Assembly: GCA_045595395.1 (NCBI GenBank)
Contig: JAZOAH010000021.1
Location: 1-64,000 of the forward strand
DNA length: 64,000 nt
Direction: 5' to 3'
Source of the DNA: CAKSHC01 sp045595395
Lineage (GTDB): Bacteria > Bacillota > Clostridia > Oscillospirales > UMGS1783
The notes beneath the pieces were generated by a model. The model saw only the letters and a list, made by a program, of their open reading frames with translations, had not been told where the DNA came from and ran no database searches. Made by a program: the position numbers and the translations under genes. Positions 15,955 to 23,818 of this stretch are shown piece by piece; positions within the stretch are counted from its first letter, which is position 1, and every line of letters starts with the position of its first letter.

Positions 15955-17610
15955 TTATGCGTTCTGCCACTCAGCAATCGAAGCATACTCAACGTCGTTA
16001 GCTATGATTTTGCCAACCGTTGCGCCGGCTTCGATCGTGATATTAATCCTTGCTTTGTCGGTTATACCCGAAAGATCGATGGTTCCAACGGTTGTGCCAG
16101 CCTTAACAGTGAGACCGTACTTAGAGGTATTCATATTGCCGCGAACAATGACGGTATCCACTTCAGAACCGTCGGCAACGGTAACCTCTGCCTGATTCCA
16201 CATGTAGAGAGAACCGATCTTGCTATCGTTAACGGTAAGATCCGTATAGTTAACGGCAGCAACATCGTAAACCGGCCATGCCGGATCGGTGTCCAGTTCG
16301 GACAGCGTAGTGCCGTAAACGTTGCAGTTATTCAGAACGGCAGTACCGTACACGCAAACTGCAGGCGCCACATTCGAGGAGAAGGAAACAACCTTAGTGT
16401 CGATCACGTCTACGTTATTAAACTCGGTAGTGTACCAGTTGGAATAGCTGTCCACATAATGGCCAAGCATAATAGCGGACATCGTACCGGTAAACTTCAG
16501 ATCGTTGACCGTAACCTTAGCCTTGCTGCCTTTTTCCGAAGAGAAGATCGGGGACATGGCCGGAATCGTGCCACCTTCCCACTGGAAAGCGTCGACGGAA
16601 GTAGCGATGCCTTCTACGGTTGCACCGTTACCGTTGATGGTAACATCGTCAGTCACCTTTTGCGTATGGAAGTAAGCCGAATCGATGGTGTAAACATCAC
16701 CGGTCAGTTCATGAATGCCGCCCTCGGTGATGCCGACCTCGCCAGCAATCGTAACATTGTTCCAAGGATGATTAGTCGTGGTGATATCGCCAAAGCCTGC
16801 ATTCAGAGCGGTCTCTGCATCAGCAAAGCCGGCAGCCTGAACAGCCTGGGATACGACGAGGATATCGTATGTGCCGCTATCATTGCCATCGAGCGCATCA
16901 ACAATTTCATTCGTAGCGGCCGCCGTCATATAGACCTGACAGAGGTTGGGATACGAAGTGTCGCCTGCGGGCAAAACGCCGTTTTTATGGCGGAAAGAAC
17001 CGTCGCTCAGTTTGGCGCCGTGGTAAATGTACTCAACCAGCGCATAATTGTTGCCGTCGATCTCAATAACACCGACATCGTTGAAAAGCCAGGGTTGATT
17101 GAAATTGTTGGCATCCGTGGTAGCACGGGAGGAAACACGAATGTAGTTTTCAAAGTCAGCTTCGGCAACATCGCCCAACTCAAAGGCAACAAGAGTACGG
17201 ACGTAGGCGTCAGTCGAACCGGTGTTTTCAACGGTCACGAACTTGTCCTGAGCATTGGCATTTTCAAACACCTGCATCGTGCCATAGGAATCAACCTGAG
17301 TCATGTCGACGCGGGTAGGCGCATAATCGCCTGCGCCAAAATTGTTAACGGTACCGTCGGCTTTGAGCGAGGTAGTCGGCATCAAAGCCTTGTCATTCGT
17401 AAAGTCTTCCAATACGTAACTATTGTTTTCATCAATTTTATACGTACCGTTCTCAATAACACGCTGATACTCGTGCTGATCAATGTGCACATTTCCAACC
17501 GTCATCACGTTAACGTCAGAATCATCGTCCTGGAACCAAGCAATCGTGCCGGTGATGGCCAGCGCCGCTACCGTTACCACGGACAACGCCATCAGTAAAA
17601 ATTTCTTCAT
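15955..17610 (-). CDS. SipW-dependent secreted TasA-like head with beta-helix tail (paralog 3)
   Basis: 551 residues from ATG 17610; the longer frame to 17742 only reads the upstream repeat. The signal and first strand (MKKFLLMALSVVTVAALAITGTIAWF then DDDSDVNVMTVGNV) match those of the next paralog upstream almost base for base. The TasA-like domain has VENTGSTDAYVRTLVAFE and ends SQAVQAAGFADAETALNAGFG (about 270-292). The tail is beta-helix-like, with rungs such as VTINGNGATVEGIATSV, TAVLNNCNVYG, LTVNDSKIGSLYMWNQ and a final TIEAGATVGKIIAND. Its sequence differs strongly from the neighbouring tails. Confidence 0.85.
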   Translation of the reverse strand: MKKFLLMALSVVTVAALAITGTIAWFQDDDSDVNVMTVGNVHIDQHEYQRVIENGTYKIDENNSYVLEDFTNDKALMPTTSLKADGTVNNFGAGDYAPTRVDMTQVDSYGTMQVFENANAQDKFVTVENTGSTDAYVRTLVAFELGDVAEADFENYIRVSSRATTDANNFNQPWLFNDVGVIEIDGNNYALVEYIYHGAKLSDGSFRHKNGVLPAGDTSYPNLCQVYMTAAATNEIVDALDGNDSGTYDILVVSQAVQAAGFADAETALNAGFGDITTTNHPWNNVTIAGEVGITEGGIHELTGDVYTIDSAYFHTQKVTDDVTINGNGATVEGIATSVDAFQWEGGTIPAMSPIFSSEKGSKAKVTVNDLKFTGTMSAIMLGHYVDSYSNWYTTEFNNVDVIDTKVVSFSSNVAPAVCVYGTAVLNNCNVYGTTLSELDTDPAWPVYDVAAVNYTDLTVNDSKIGSLYMWNQAEVTVADGSEVDTVIVRGNMNTSKYGLTVKAGTTVGTIDLSGITDKARINITIEAGATVGKIIANDVEYASIAEWQNA

Positions 17611-17801
17611 TGTTTTGTCTCCTTTACAGATATAAATTATGTTTGCACATCCTTGGAAACATTCGGCTGACCTTTTAGGGATGGGTATCTCCCCCGATTG
17701 TAGAATTCTTCCGTGAGGGATATGCTTTGCCTTTTCGGCCATTAAAAGGTGCGAGGGGACGCACCCTTTGATAGCCGCCCATCCCGCAAAAGCGGGACGG
17801 G
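17501..17801 (-). repeat. 301-bp near-identical direct repeat, copy 2
   Basis: Covers the first about 37 codons of the paralog-3 gene, its ribosome binding site and intergenic element copy B. It matches 19155-19455 nearly base for base, apart from short differences around 17625-17645 and a few substitutions. Confidence 0.9.
17642..17801 (-). repeat. intergenic element copy B
   Basis: Full-length copy. In transcript order it has CCGTCCCGC/GCGGGATGG hairpin, GGCTATCAAAGGGTGCG hairpin pairing to CGCACCTTTTAATGGCC, GCCGAAAAGGC, AAAGCATATCCCTC, ACAATCGGGGGAG, and AAAGGTCAGCCGA up to 60 nt before the next start codon. Confidence 0.85.
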
Positions 17802-17818
17802 ACGGACTTAATTTTTAC

Positions 17819-19264
17819 TTATTCATTGACTGTTACATTAGTTTCGCCGGCCTTGATCTGCCACAGACCGTTAAAGTCAGAATCGACCGTATTCGTACCT
17901 TCAAGATTCACGACATAGGTGCCGCCCTGAGAGCCATCAATAGACACAGCTGCGACATGAATGCCGTTCCAGGTGTTTGCGGCAGCAGTTGCATTGAAGG
18001 TGCAATCCTTCACCGTAACCGTCTGCGCAACATTTGTGCCATCCTGGAAAACAAGGATCGCACGACCATCGGTGTTAAAGGTGCAGCCTTCAAATACAGC
18101 ACTGTACGCACCACCGACACGCAGATACTCGTTGGTAATATTGAACTCGCAATTGTAGAATGCACTGTTGCCAACACCGAGATTATAGGTGTTCAGAATC
18201 ACGCAATCGTTATAAACACCGCTCAGACGGGCATAACCGGCATAGGTCTTGCTGTTTGTCTTAATGGTAATACCATTGAAGGTAACCTTGGAGCCATCAA
18301 AGCTATAGTCCAACTGACCACCTGCCTCACCCTGACCGGCAGGAACGACCTCAAGGACGGCATCTTTGGTGCCATTGAGGGTCAAAGTCTTCCCCTTTGC
18401 CGCATTGGGGGCGTGATAGGTACCGGGGTTAAGCCAGATCTCAGTCTCTCCGGCGGCTATAGCAGCGGCCAATTCGGCATCATTCGATACCTCATATCCT
18501 ACCGGAATCACCGGCCACTCCATATTGCTAAACCACTCAGTTGCAAGCGTAGCATCAATAACACCGAATCCCGCATTCAACGCAGTAGAAGCATCTGTAA
18601 ATCCCTCAGTCTGAATGGCCTGAGAGAGAACGAGCACGTCGTATGTATCTCCGTAAGCGGCAGCATCCTCGTTAGTAGCAGTTCCGTCAAGAATAATCTG
18701 CATCAAGTTGTAAGGGGTGGTCTCGCCAGGCTTGAGAACGTTCTCGTAGACGCACACAAAGAGGTCATACTTTACGCCGTCAACATCAATGCTGTAGGTG
18801 CTTGCGGCTTGATCTATTACCCAACCTTTTTGGGAGGCAACAGACAGATCGATCTTGTCCGTGGGTGCTTCAAGAGCAACAATGGTACGAACGTAAGCAT
18901 CGGTCTTGCCTGTATTGGTCACAGAAACCAGCTTATCGATGGCGTTATCGCCGATAAATAGCTTATAAGTATTTCCGTCGGGGAAAGTAATTTCCTCGTA
19001 ATCATCGGCCATGGCACCGTTCAGATTCTCATCAACATAGGGATACAAGGGCTTTGCCTGCTTAAAGTCCTCAATGTCAGCATCGGTAAGCGTTCCGTTC
19101 TTTGCAGGATCAATGCGTTGCTCCTCGTTCTGACGGATGTACACGTTGCCGAGCGTCATGACGTTAACGTCAGAATCATCGTCCTGGAACCAAGCAATCG
19201 TGCCGGTGATGGCCAGCGCCGCTACCGTTACCACGGACAACGCCATCAGTAAAAATTTTTTCAT
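17819..19264 (-). CDS. SipW-dependent secreted TasA-like head with beta-helix tail (paralog 2)
   Basis: 481 residues from ATG 19264 with AAAGGAGA upstream. The signal peptide and first strand are the same as in paralog 3. The TasA-like domain carries VTNTGKTDAYVRTIVALEAP and closes with SQAIQTEGFTDASTALNAGFG (about 245-265). The tail is a beta-helix-like series (KTLTLNGTKDAVLEV, KVTFNGITIKTNS, NDCVILNTYNLGVG, SAVFEGCTFNTDG, VTVKDCTFNATA) resembling right-handed beta-helix repeats. Paralogs 2 and 3 look like a tandem duplication in which the leader and signal stayed identical while the mature tails diverged or were exchanged. Confidence 0.85.
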   Translation of the reverse strand: MKKFLLMALSVVTVAALAITGTIAWFQDDDSDVNVMTLGNVYIRQNEEQRIDPAKNGTLTDADIEDFKQAKPLYPYVDENLNGAMADDYEEITFPDGNTYKLFIGDNAIDKLVSVTNTGKTDAYVRTIVALEAPTDKIDLSVASQKGWVIDQAASTYSIDVDGVKYDLFVCVYENVLKPGETTPYNLMQIILDGTATNEDAAAYGDTYDVLVLSQAIQTEGFTDASTALNAGFGVIDATLATEWFSNMEWPVIPVGYEVSNDAELAAAIAAGETEIWLNPGTYHAPNAAKGKTLTLNGTKDAVLEVVPAGQGEAGGQLDYSFDGSKVTFNGITIKTNSKTYAGYARLSGVYNDCVILNTYNLGVGNSAFYNCEFNITNEYLRVGGAYSAVFEGCTFNTDGRAILVFQDGTNVAQTVTVKDCTFNATAAANTWNGIHVAAVSIDGSQGGTYVVNLEGTNTVDSDFNGLWQIKAGETNVTVNE

Positions 19265-19455
19265 TGTTCTGTCTCCTTTTAAGGATAAAATTTGTGTTTG
19301 CACATCCTTGGAAATCCTCGGCTGACCTTTTAGGGATGGGTATCTCCCCCGATTGTAGAATTCTTCCGTGAGGGATATGCTTTGCCTTTTCGGCCATTAA
19401 AAGGTGCGAGGGGACGCACCCTTTGATGGCCGCCCATCCCGCAAAAGCGGGACGG
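19155..19455 (-). repeat. 301-bp near-identical direct repeat, copy 1
   Basis: Spans intergenic element copy A, the ribosome binding site and the signal-peptide codons of paralog 2. The partner is 17501-17801, about 1.65 kb away in the same orientation. Confidence 0.9.
19297..19455 (-). repeat. intergenic element copy A
   Basis: Full-length copy, nearly identical to B. It begins about 25 nt after the stop of the preceding gene and ends just before the next ribosome binding site, so it fills almost the whole intergenic gap. Confidence 0.85.
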
Positions 19456-19484
19456 GTGGCTTAATTACTATTTGATTAGTGGAA

Positions 19485-20897
19485 TTATTTGGCGGAAACG
19501 ACCCAAACACTGCCGTCTTTTACAGCCTCATATCCATCAGCAACCCAGTTAGAAGGATTGAAGCCGAAGGTGCCGCCCTTGATGATGACCTCACCCTCAC
19601 CAAGAATGCCTGCGGTATAGCCACTGCGAGTCGATGCCGGACCAAAAGTACCGCCGTTGATGATAACGGTCGTATCGGCGTTGGCATAAACATAGGCACG
19701 CTTCTGATTGAGCGTCTTGCTGAAAGAGAAGGTACCATCATTGATGGTGATTGTGCTTCCGGCACCTTGCGTATAGAATACGTAACGGCCGGACGTGCTC
19801 TCGCTGTTCACAGCGATGCTGCCGCTGTTGAAAACTACCGTCGCACCGTCCGCTGCAGCGACACCGCCGCCACCGGAAACGATGTCTACGTTGTTATACG
19901 TGGTCACGGAAGCGTCGCGGCCAATAGATGCATAATCGTAAGGCGTGCCGGTATTCATCGTAATGTCCGTGTAGGTTGCTTCACCGTTGTTCTGAACAAA
20001 GTCACCATCCATCTCGCCGTTAGAGATGCTGACACTGCCGTTATTTATAAATACACCGTCAAGCTTCTTTTTGTTAAGACTCAGGGTGATGTCCGCATCT
20101 TCGGCAACCGTAGCATTCCCTTCGATATCGTTGCCAAGCGTGATGTTGCTTGAAACAGTCACAAAATCAGCCAGTTCTATGTCCGTGTAGGCAACCAGAG
20201 AAGGGGTAGCCCACTCGTCGCCGTTGGTGCCCCACTGGGTTGCATAGGCAGCATAAGCCTCGGCAACAGTAACAAAGCCCTCAGCCTGGGTAGCATAGGC
20301 GCTCACATAGATAACCGGAGCACCATCTGTGTTGATGTTCCAACCCACAGCGTTGGCATTGCCTTCGTCGACCAAATAGAGGTTGCCTTCGGGATCGATA
20401 TCAACCTTGGTGTCCAGATAGACCTGGGTCATGGCACTGTACTCGGTGGCCTCACCGGGCTTAAGAGCCGTTTCATACAGGACGGTGTAAACATTGTATT
20501 TTACTCCATCAATGTCCACTTCCTTCTGAACGTTCCAGGCGCCATCCTCCTTTAACCAGTTCCAATAGCCGTCGGCCGCGGATTCCTTGGCATAGTTGAA
20601 ATGGATCACATTCTTGGATGCATCATCGTTGTCAAGGGTAGCGGGCATGGCGATCTTGACCCAGACAAAGGCATCCGATCGGCCGGTGTTTTTAACAGTA
20701 ACATCCTTTTCAATAACCGTACCGGGGATCAGGGTTGCACCCTGCTCAAATTCTTCGTTGAGCGTAATGTCAACGTTACCCCAGGTAAAGACGTTGACAG
20801 CGCTGTCACGGTCGGTCAGGTAAGCGATGGTACCGGTAACGGCCAGTGCCAATACCAGAACAACACTCAGTACAATAGCCCATGTTTTCTTTTTCAT
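19485..20897 (-). CDS. SipW-dependent secreted TasA-like head with beta-helix tail (paralog 1)
   Basis: 470 residues. Signal MKKKTWAIVLSVVLVLALAVTGTIAYLT is followed by DRDSAVNVFTWGNVDITL, the usual SipW-substrate pattern. The TasA-like domain has VKNTGRSDAFVWVKIAMPA and the closing motif AYATQAEGFVTVAEAYAAYA (about 205-225). The tail has beta-helix rungs (TVVFNSGSIAVNS, STITINDGTFSFS, TTVIINGGTFGPAS, EVIIKGGTFGFNPS) and ends VADGYEAVKDGSVWVVSAK, the same cap as paralog 4. It starts 27 bp after the preceding short TasA-like gene, so it belongs to the same transcript. Confidence 0.85.
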   Translation of the reverse strand: MKKKTWAIVLSVVLVLALAVTGTIAYLTDRDSAVNVFTWGNVDITLNEEFEQGATLIPGTVIEKDVTVKNTGRSDAFVWVKIAMPATLDNDDASKNVIHFNYAKESAADGYWNWLKEDGAWNVQKEVDIDGVKYNVYTVLYETALKPGEATEYSAMTQVYLDTKVDIDPEGNLYLVDEGNANAVGWNINTDGAPVIYVSAYATQAEGFVTVAEAYAAYATQWGTNGDEWATPSLVAYTDIELADFVTVSSNITLGNDIEGNATVAEDADITLSLNKKKLDGVFINNGSVSISNGEMDGDFVQNNGEATYTDITMNTGTPYDYASIGRDASVTTYNNVDIVSGGGGVAAADGATVVFNSGSIAVNSESTSGRYVFYTQGAGSTITINDGTFSFSKTLNQKRAYVYANADTTVIINGGTFGPASTRSGYTAGILGEGEVIIKGGTFGFNPSNWVADGYEAVKDGSVWVVSAK

Positions 20898-20924
20898 AGT
20901 GGTTTTCCTCTCTAGGATTAAAAA

Positions 20925-21575
20925 TTATTCGTTAATAGCAGCCCAAGCGGCAGCTACGTCCGCCATACCGGCCTGCTGTACGGCATAGCCGGTAAAGGTC
21001 AGTTTGGGATAGATCTCGGAGTTGAGCTTGTTGAGCATCTCCTTGGTAACCGAGCTCTTGACCGTAACGGTATCGCCGGCCAGGACCTTGAATGATGCAT
21101 CAGCCGTAGCATCGAGCATATCCTTAACCTCACGATAGTAGACACCGGGTACATCCGCAAGCGCCGTCCAGCCTTCCGCTACGGTATAGGTCAGGTAATC
21201 GTCGAAATCGTAGGTGACATCATTGATGGTAACACCGCCGGCCTCTTCGATCTTAACGAAAAGATAGCAATTTTCACTTCCGGCCTTAACGGTAACCGTA
21301 GGATCCTTACAGATATCCTCACCGGGAACCATCTTATAGGTATTACCCACTTCGGTACGCTCTTGGGTAGGTTCACCGTTCTCGTCGAGCACAGCCTCGT
21401 CCAGTTTGATGTTGATATCGCCATAAGTAAAGGTATTGACGACCTCCTTAGTCGTATCGATCAGCCAGGCAAGCGTACCGCCGACCATGCCGCAAACAAT
21501 AACAGCAGCAGCCACGATAGCCACAATGGACTTGGCAGAAAACTTCTTAGTTGTTTTCATTGCATGTTTTGCCAC
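20925..21575 (-). CDS. short SipW-dependent TasA/camelysin-like protein
   Basis: 216 residues from a GTG start at 21575 with AAAGGAG 7 nt upstream. The signal region (IVAIVAAAVIVCGMVGGTLAWLI) leads into VVNTFTYGDINIKLDEA, the family's hallmark. The protein ends with the motif GYAVQQAGMADVAAAWAAINE and has no tail domain, so it is the size of a TasA or CalY fibre subunit. It may be the main structural subunit together with the next gene; that is inference from length and position. Confidence 0.85.
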   Translation of the reverse strand: MAKHAMKTTKKFSAKSIVAIVAAAVIVCGMVGGTLAWLIDTTKEVVNTFTYGDINIKLDEAVLDENGEPTQERTEVGNTYKMVPGEDICKDPTVTVKAGSENCYLFVKIEEAGGVTINDVTYDFDDYLTYTVAEGWTALADVPGVYYREVKDMLDATADASFKVLAGDTVTVKSSVTKEMLNKLNSEIYPKLTFTGYAVQQAGMADVAAAWAAINE

Positions 21576-21635
21576 GGGAATTCTCCTTTCTGTAGATTTT
21601 ATTTCAAGCGAGGGGACGCATGAAAACGGGGGGAT

Positions 21636-22295
21636 TTATTTGGAAGTCGCATACTGCACATCAAAAGCAGCCCAGGCTTCATCCACATTGTCAAAAGTCT
21701 CAGCCTGGATGGCATCACCGACAACGGTAATGGTCAGCTTTTCATTGGCATACAGTGTAGCCAACTGCTCACCGGTAATAAAACCGGGCATCCGGATCTG
21801 AGTAAAGAGTGCCGGCAGTTCCTGATCGGCATCGCTCTTGGCTACGATCTCTTTGTAACGAAACTCATAGGTAATAGCATCATTCGCCTCGGTCTCGCCG
21901 TAGTACACCCAATTTTGGTTGGTGCCGAGAAATATCTCGGTCAGATCAGCGCCTTCGGGCGCAAAGATGGCATCCAGCGCCGCCAGTTTGTTAATGGTAA
22001 CACGCATACGGACATAGGCAGCCTCGCTGCCCTTTTCCACCGTCATCGTCGGATCCTTATCATAGGTCTTACCGGGGATCAGGTGATAGGTATTCGCTGT
22101 TACCCGTTCCTCCGGATCAACGGCCTCACCGTTTGTGTCGACCTTCGCCTCATCCAGTCGGATCTGCACATCACCGACAGTAAAAGTGTTGGTCACCGTA
22201 TCGCGGTCGGTCAGATAGGCCAGCGTGCCGACAATGGTAACGCTCACCAGCAGTGCCACGCACAGAACGATCAGCAGAGATTTCTTGTTCTTCAT
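21636..22295 (-). CDS. short SipW-dependent TasA/camelysin-like protein
   Basis: 219 residues. Signal MKNKKSLLIVLCVALLVSVTIVGTLAYLT, then DRDTVTNTFTVGDVQIRLDEAKVD. The middle has a PTMTVEKGSEAAYVRMRVTI strand and the end has GDAIQAETFDNVDEAWAAFD. It is homologous to the neighbouring 216-residue protein. Its ATG overlaps the sipW stop (ATGA), so peptidase and substrate are translationally coupled, the usual arrangement of sipW with its TasA-family substrate. Confidence 0.88.
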   Translation of the reverse strand: MKNKKSLLIVLCVALLVSVTIVGTLAYLTDRDTVTNTFTVGDVQIRLDEAKVDTNGEAVDPEERVTANTYHLIPGKTYDKDPTMTVEKGSEAAYVRMRVTINKLAALDAIFAPEGADLTEIFLGTNQNWVYYGETEANDAITYEFRYKEIVAKSDADQELPALFTQIRMPGFITGEQLATLYANEKLTITVVGDAIQAETFDNVDEAWAAFDVQYATSK

Positions 22296-22843
22296 GTGTG
22301 ATTCTCCTTTTTATCGATTACTTTTTTACTTGTTTTATCCTTGTCATCCGTCACCATGTCGATCATCAGCACCAGACACACCACAACGACGGCGGCGCCA
22401 ATAGCCACATACAGCCCCGGCGGCTGTTGGATATAGGTGGCAAGAAAGCCTAAATAGGGAATGCAGAAGACGGCCTTGCCGACAACTGCCTCCTTATCAA
22501 CCAAAGACGTATCAACCACCTTGTTGTTGTCGCCCTTGGTACGAAACCGAATCACAGTAGGGTCATCCTCATCCGGGACAAGCTCTATGATACGGTGTGT
22601 CGCCGTCATGGTATCGGTCAACTGAAAGGTGATGACATCGTCCACCTCAAGGGTATCGGGATCAACATCTGTGATATACAGCAGCGATCCGGTGGGGTAT
22701 TTCGGCTCCATAGACCCCGACAGCACCACATAAACCTGTATGCCCAAAAGGCGCACCCCAACTAAGGCTACGGCCAGCAGTACGACCAGCCCGATCAAAA
22801 CCCGAGAGGATATCTTTAACGATCTATGCAACACTTTCTGCAC
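22292..22843 (-). CDS. sipW: SipW-type (ER-type) signal peptidase I
   Basis: 183 residues from a GTG start. An N-terminal transmembrane helix (about 14-34) precedes the catalytic serine in SGSMEP (Ser44). The second catalytic residue is a histidine, in TATHRII (His83), in place of the lysine of ordinary bacterial signal peptidases; this is the ER/SipW type. A second hydrophobic helix lies near 145-163, followed by a charged tail. SipW removes the special signal peptides of TasA-family proteins; six such substrates follow it. GGAGG is 12 nt from the GTG and 4 nt from an out-of-frame ATG that opens an 11-codon ORF. Confidence 0.93.
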   Translation of the reverse strand: MQKVLHRSLKISSRVLIGLVVLLAVALVGVRLLGIQVYVVLSGSMEPKYPTGSLLYITDVDPDTLEVDDVITFQLTDTMTATHRIIELVPDEDDPTVIRFRTKGDNNKVVDTSLVDKEAVVGKAVFCIPYLGFLATYIQQPPGLYVAIGAAVVVVCLVLMIDMVTDDKDKTSKKVIDKKENHT

Positions 22844-22985
22844 TTGTCCATACTTCCTCCCTGCAAGTCAAATTATGGAAAAAACTTCCATTTGGGTAAA
22901 TAGAAAAAAGGAAGACTCATGCATCACCCGTAACAGGGCCACACGATCTCCCTTTGCCTTGGATACCCGTATTCTTTATGGAAGC

Positions 22986-23014
22986 ATTATAGCATCGGAT
23001 AAAAAAATGAGCAA
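22986..23014 (-). promoter_or_regulatory. promoter of the sipW fibre operon
   Basis: TTGCTC (23009-23014), 17-nt spacer, TATAAT (22986-22991) with extended TG at -15/-14. The leader to sipW is about 135 nt. Between here and the HD gene (22844-23166) no convincing gene is seen. Confidence 0.72.
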
Positions 23015-23166
23015 TAGATCACAGACTGAAGATTGTTGTTTGTAAAAATTAACCATATCCCTCCCTATGCCATCACAGTGGCTTACTTTCCTTGTATTAC
23101 AAGAAATATGAGCCTTAATTTGCCGTACAGGAAAATCCTTCCAAATACAAATCTTCCATTTACGCA

Positions 23167-23199
23167 CAAAAAAAGAGCCCTCCGAAAATCGGAGGGTTC
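23167..23199 (-). terminator. terminator after the HD hydrolase gene
   Basis: AACCCTCCG/CGGAGGGCT stem with an ATTTT loop and seven T on the minus strand. It separates the pnp-side genes from the sipW operon. Confidence 0.9.
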
Positions 23200-23201
23200 C
23201 C

Positions 23202-23792
23202 TTATCTTGGCAAATATCCTTTTTTGATACAATCTTCGATAATATATTCGATCACCGGCCACAGTTTGGGCGCACCCACCTTGATAGGCGCCATCCGCCG
23301 ATAGACATCGGCACTGTGAATATCTCCCAGATGCCAGGTGTGCCCACCGGTCATGTAATTATTCATCAAGGGCTGGATGCGATCCATCGCCGCCGCATAG
23401 CGGCTGTCGTCGGTCTGCTCGGCGTCAAACTCCCGCCACAGCGCCTCATAATATGCACCCTGATCCGGCTCCAGCATGGAAAAAAGTTTCTCGGCCGCCT
23501 CGTTCTCCCGCTGCGCCTTATCGGTATTGGCCGATGCGTCATAACAGAAGGTATCCCCGGCATAGACCTCGATCAGATCATGCACCAGCACCATCTGCAC
23601 CACCCGGTCAATGTTGATCTCTCCCGCCGCATACTCCTGTAGGATCATGGCATACATGGCCAAGTGCCAACTGTGCTCAGCATCGTTTTCCCGATGCGAC
23701 CCGTCAGCCAATAACGTCTGCCTCAGCACCGATTTCATCTTGTCGATCTCAATAAGAAACCGCAACTGGCCCTCGATCCGTTTTTCGTCCAC
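23202..23792 (-). CDS. HD-domain hydrolase (YfbR-like)
   Basis: About 196 residues from GTG 23792, chosen because GAGGTG lies 6 nt upstream; GTG 23801 is also possible. The HD signature is visible: H in ENDAEHSWHLA, HD in VLVHDLIEVYAGD, and a downstream aspartate region. This is PF13023, which includes 5'-deoxynucleotidase YfbR and related metal phosphohydrolases acting on nucleotides. It follows dacF by 26 bp. The substrate is not determined; a nucleotide house-cleaning role is likely. Confidence 0.82.
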   Translation of the reverse strand: MDEKRIEGQLRFLIEIDKMKSVLRQTLLADGSHRENDAEHSWHLAMYAMILQEYAAGEINIDRVVQMVLVHDLIEVYAGDTFCYDASANTDKAQRENEAAEKLFSMLEPDQGAYYEALWREFDAEQTDDSRYAAAMDRIQPLMNNYMTGGHTWHLGDIHSADVYRRMAPIKVGAPKLWPVIEYIIEDCIKKGYLPR

Positions 23793-23818
23793 GCTTTTCA
23801 CCTCGTCCTTATTATAGC

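Noticed and set aside
15904..17598. 564-residue plus-strand frame opposite the beta-helix paralog
   Set aside because: Mirror frame of a gene with a clear signal peptide, ribosome site and family motifs; no ribosome site or known domain of its own.
14061..19455. Known riboswitch class (c-di-GMP, c-di-AMP, cobalamin, SAM, TPP) for the repeated intergenic element
   Set aside because: Conserved blocks such as GGCAAAGC look suggestive, but the order and junctions do not fit any class I could recall.
14061..19455. CRISPR array for the repeated elements
   Set aside because: Repeats are about 80-160 bp, separated by full genes, and no cas genes are present in the window.
12268..22843. Sortase gene within the fibre locus
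   Set aside because: No protein shows the TLxTC sortase motif; the only processing enzyme is SipW.
22844..23166. Small genes in the gap between sipW and the HD hydrolase
   Set aside because: Frames here lack ribosome sites and family likeness; the gap is explained by promoter, leader and terminator.
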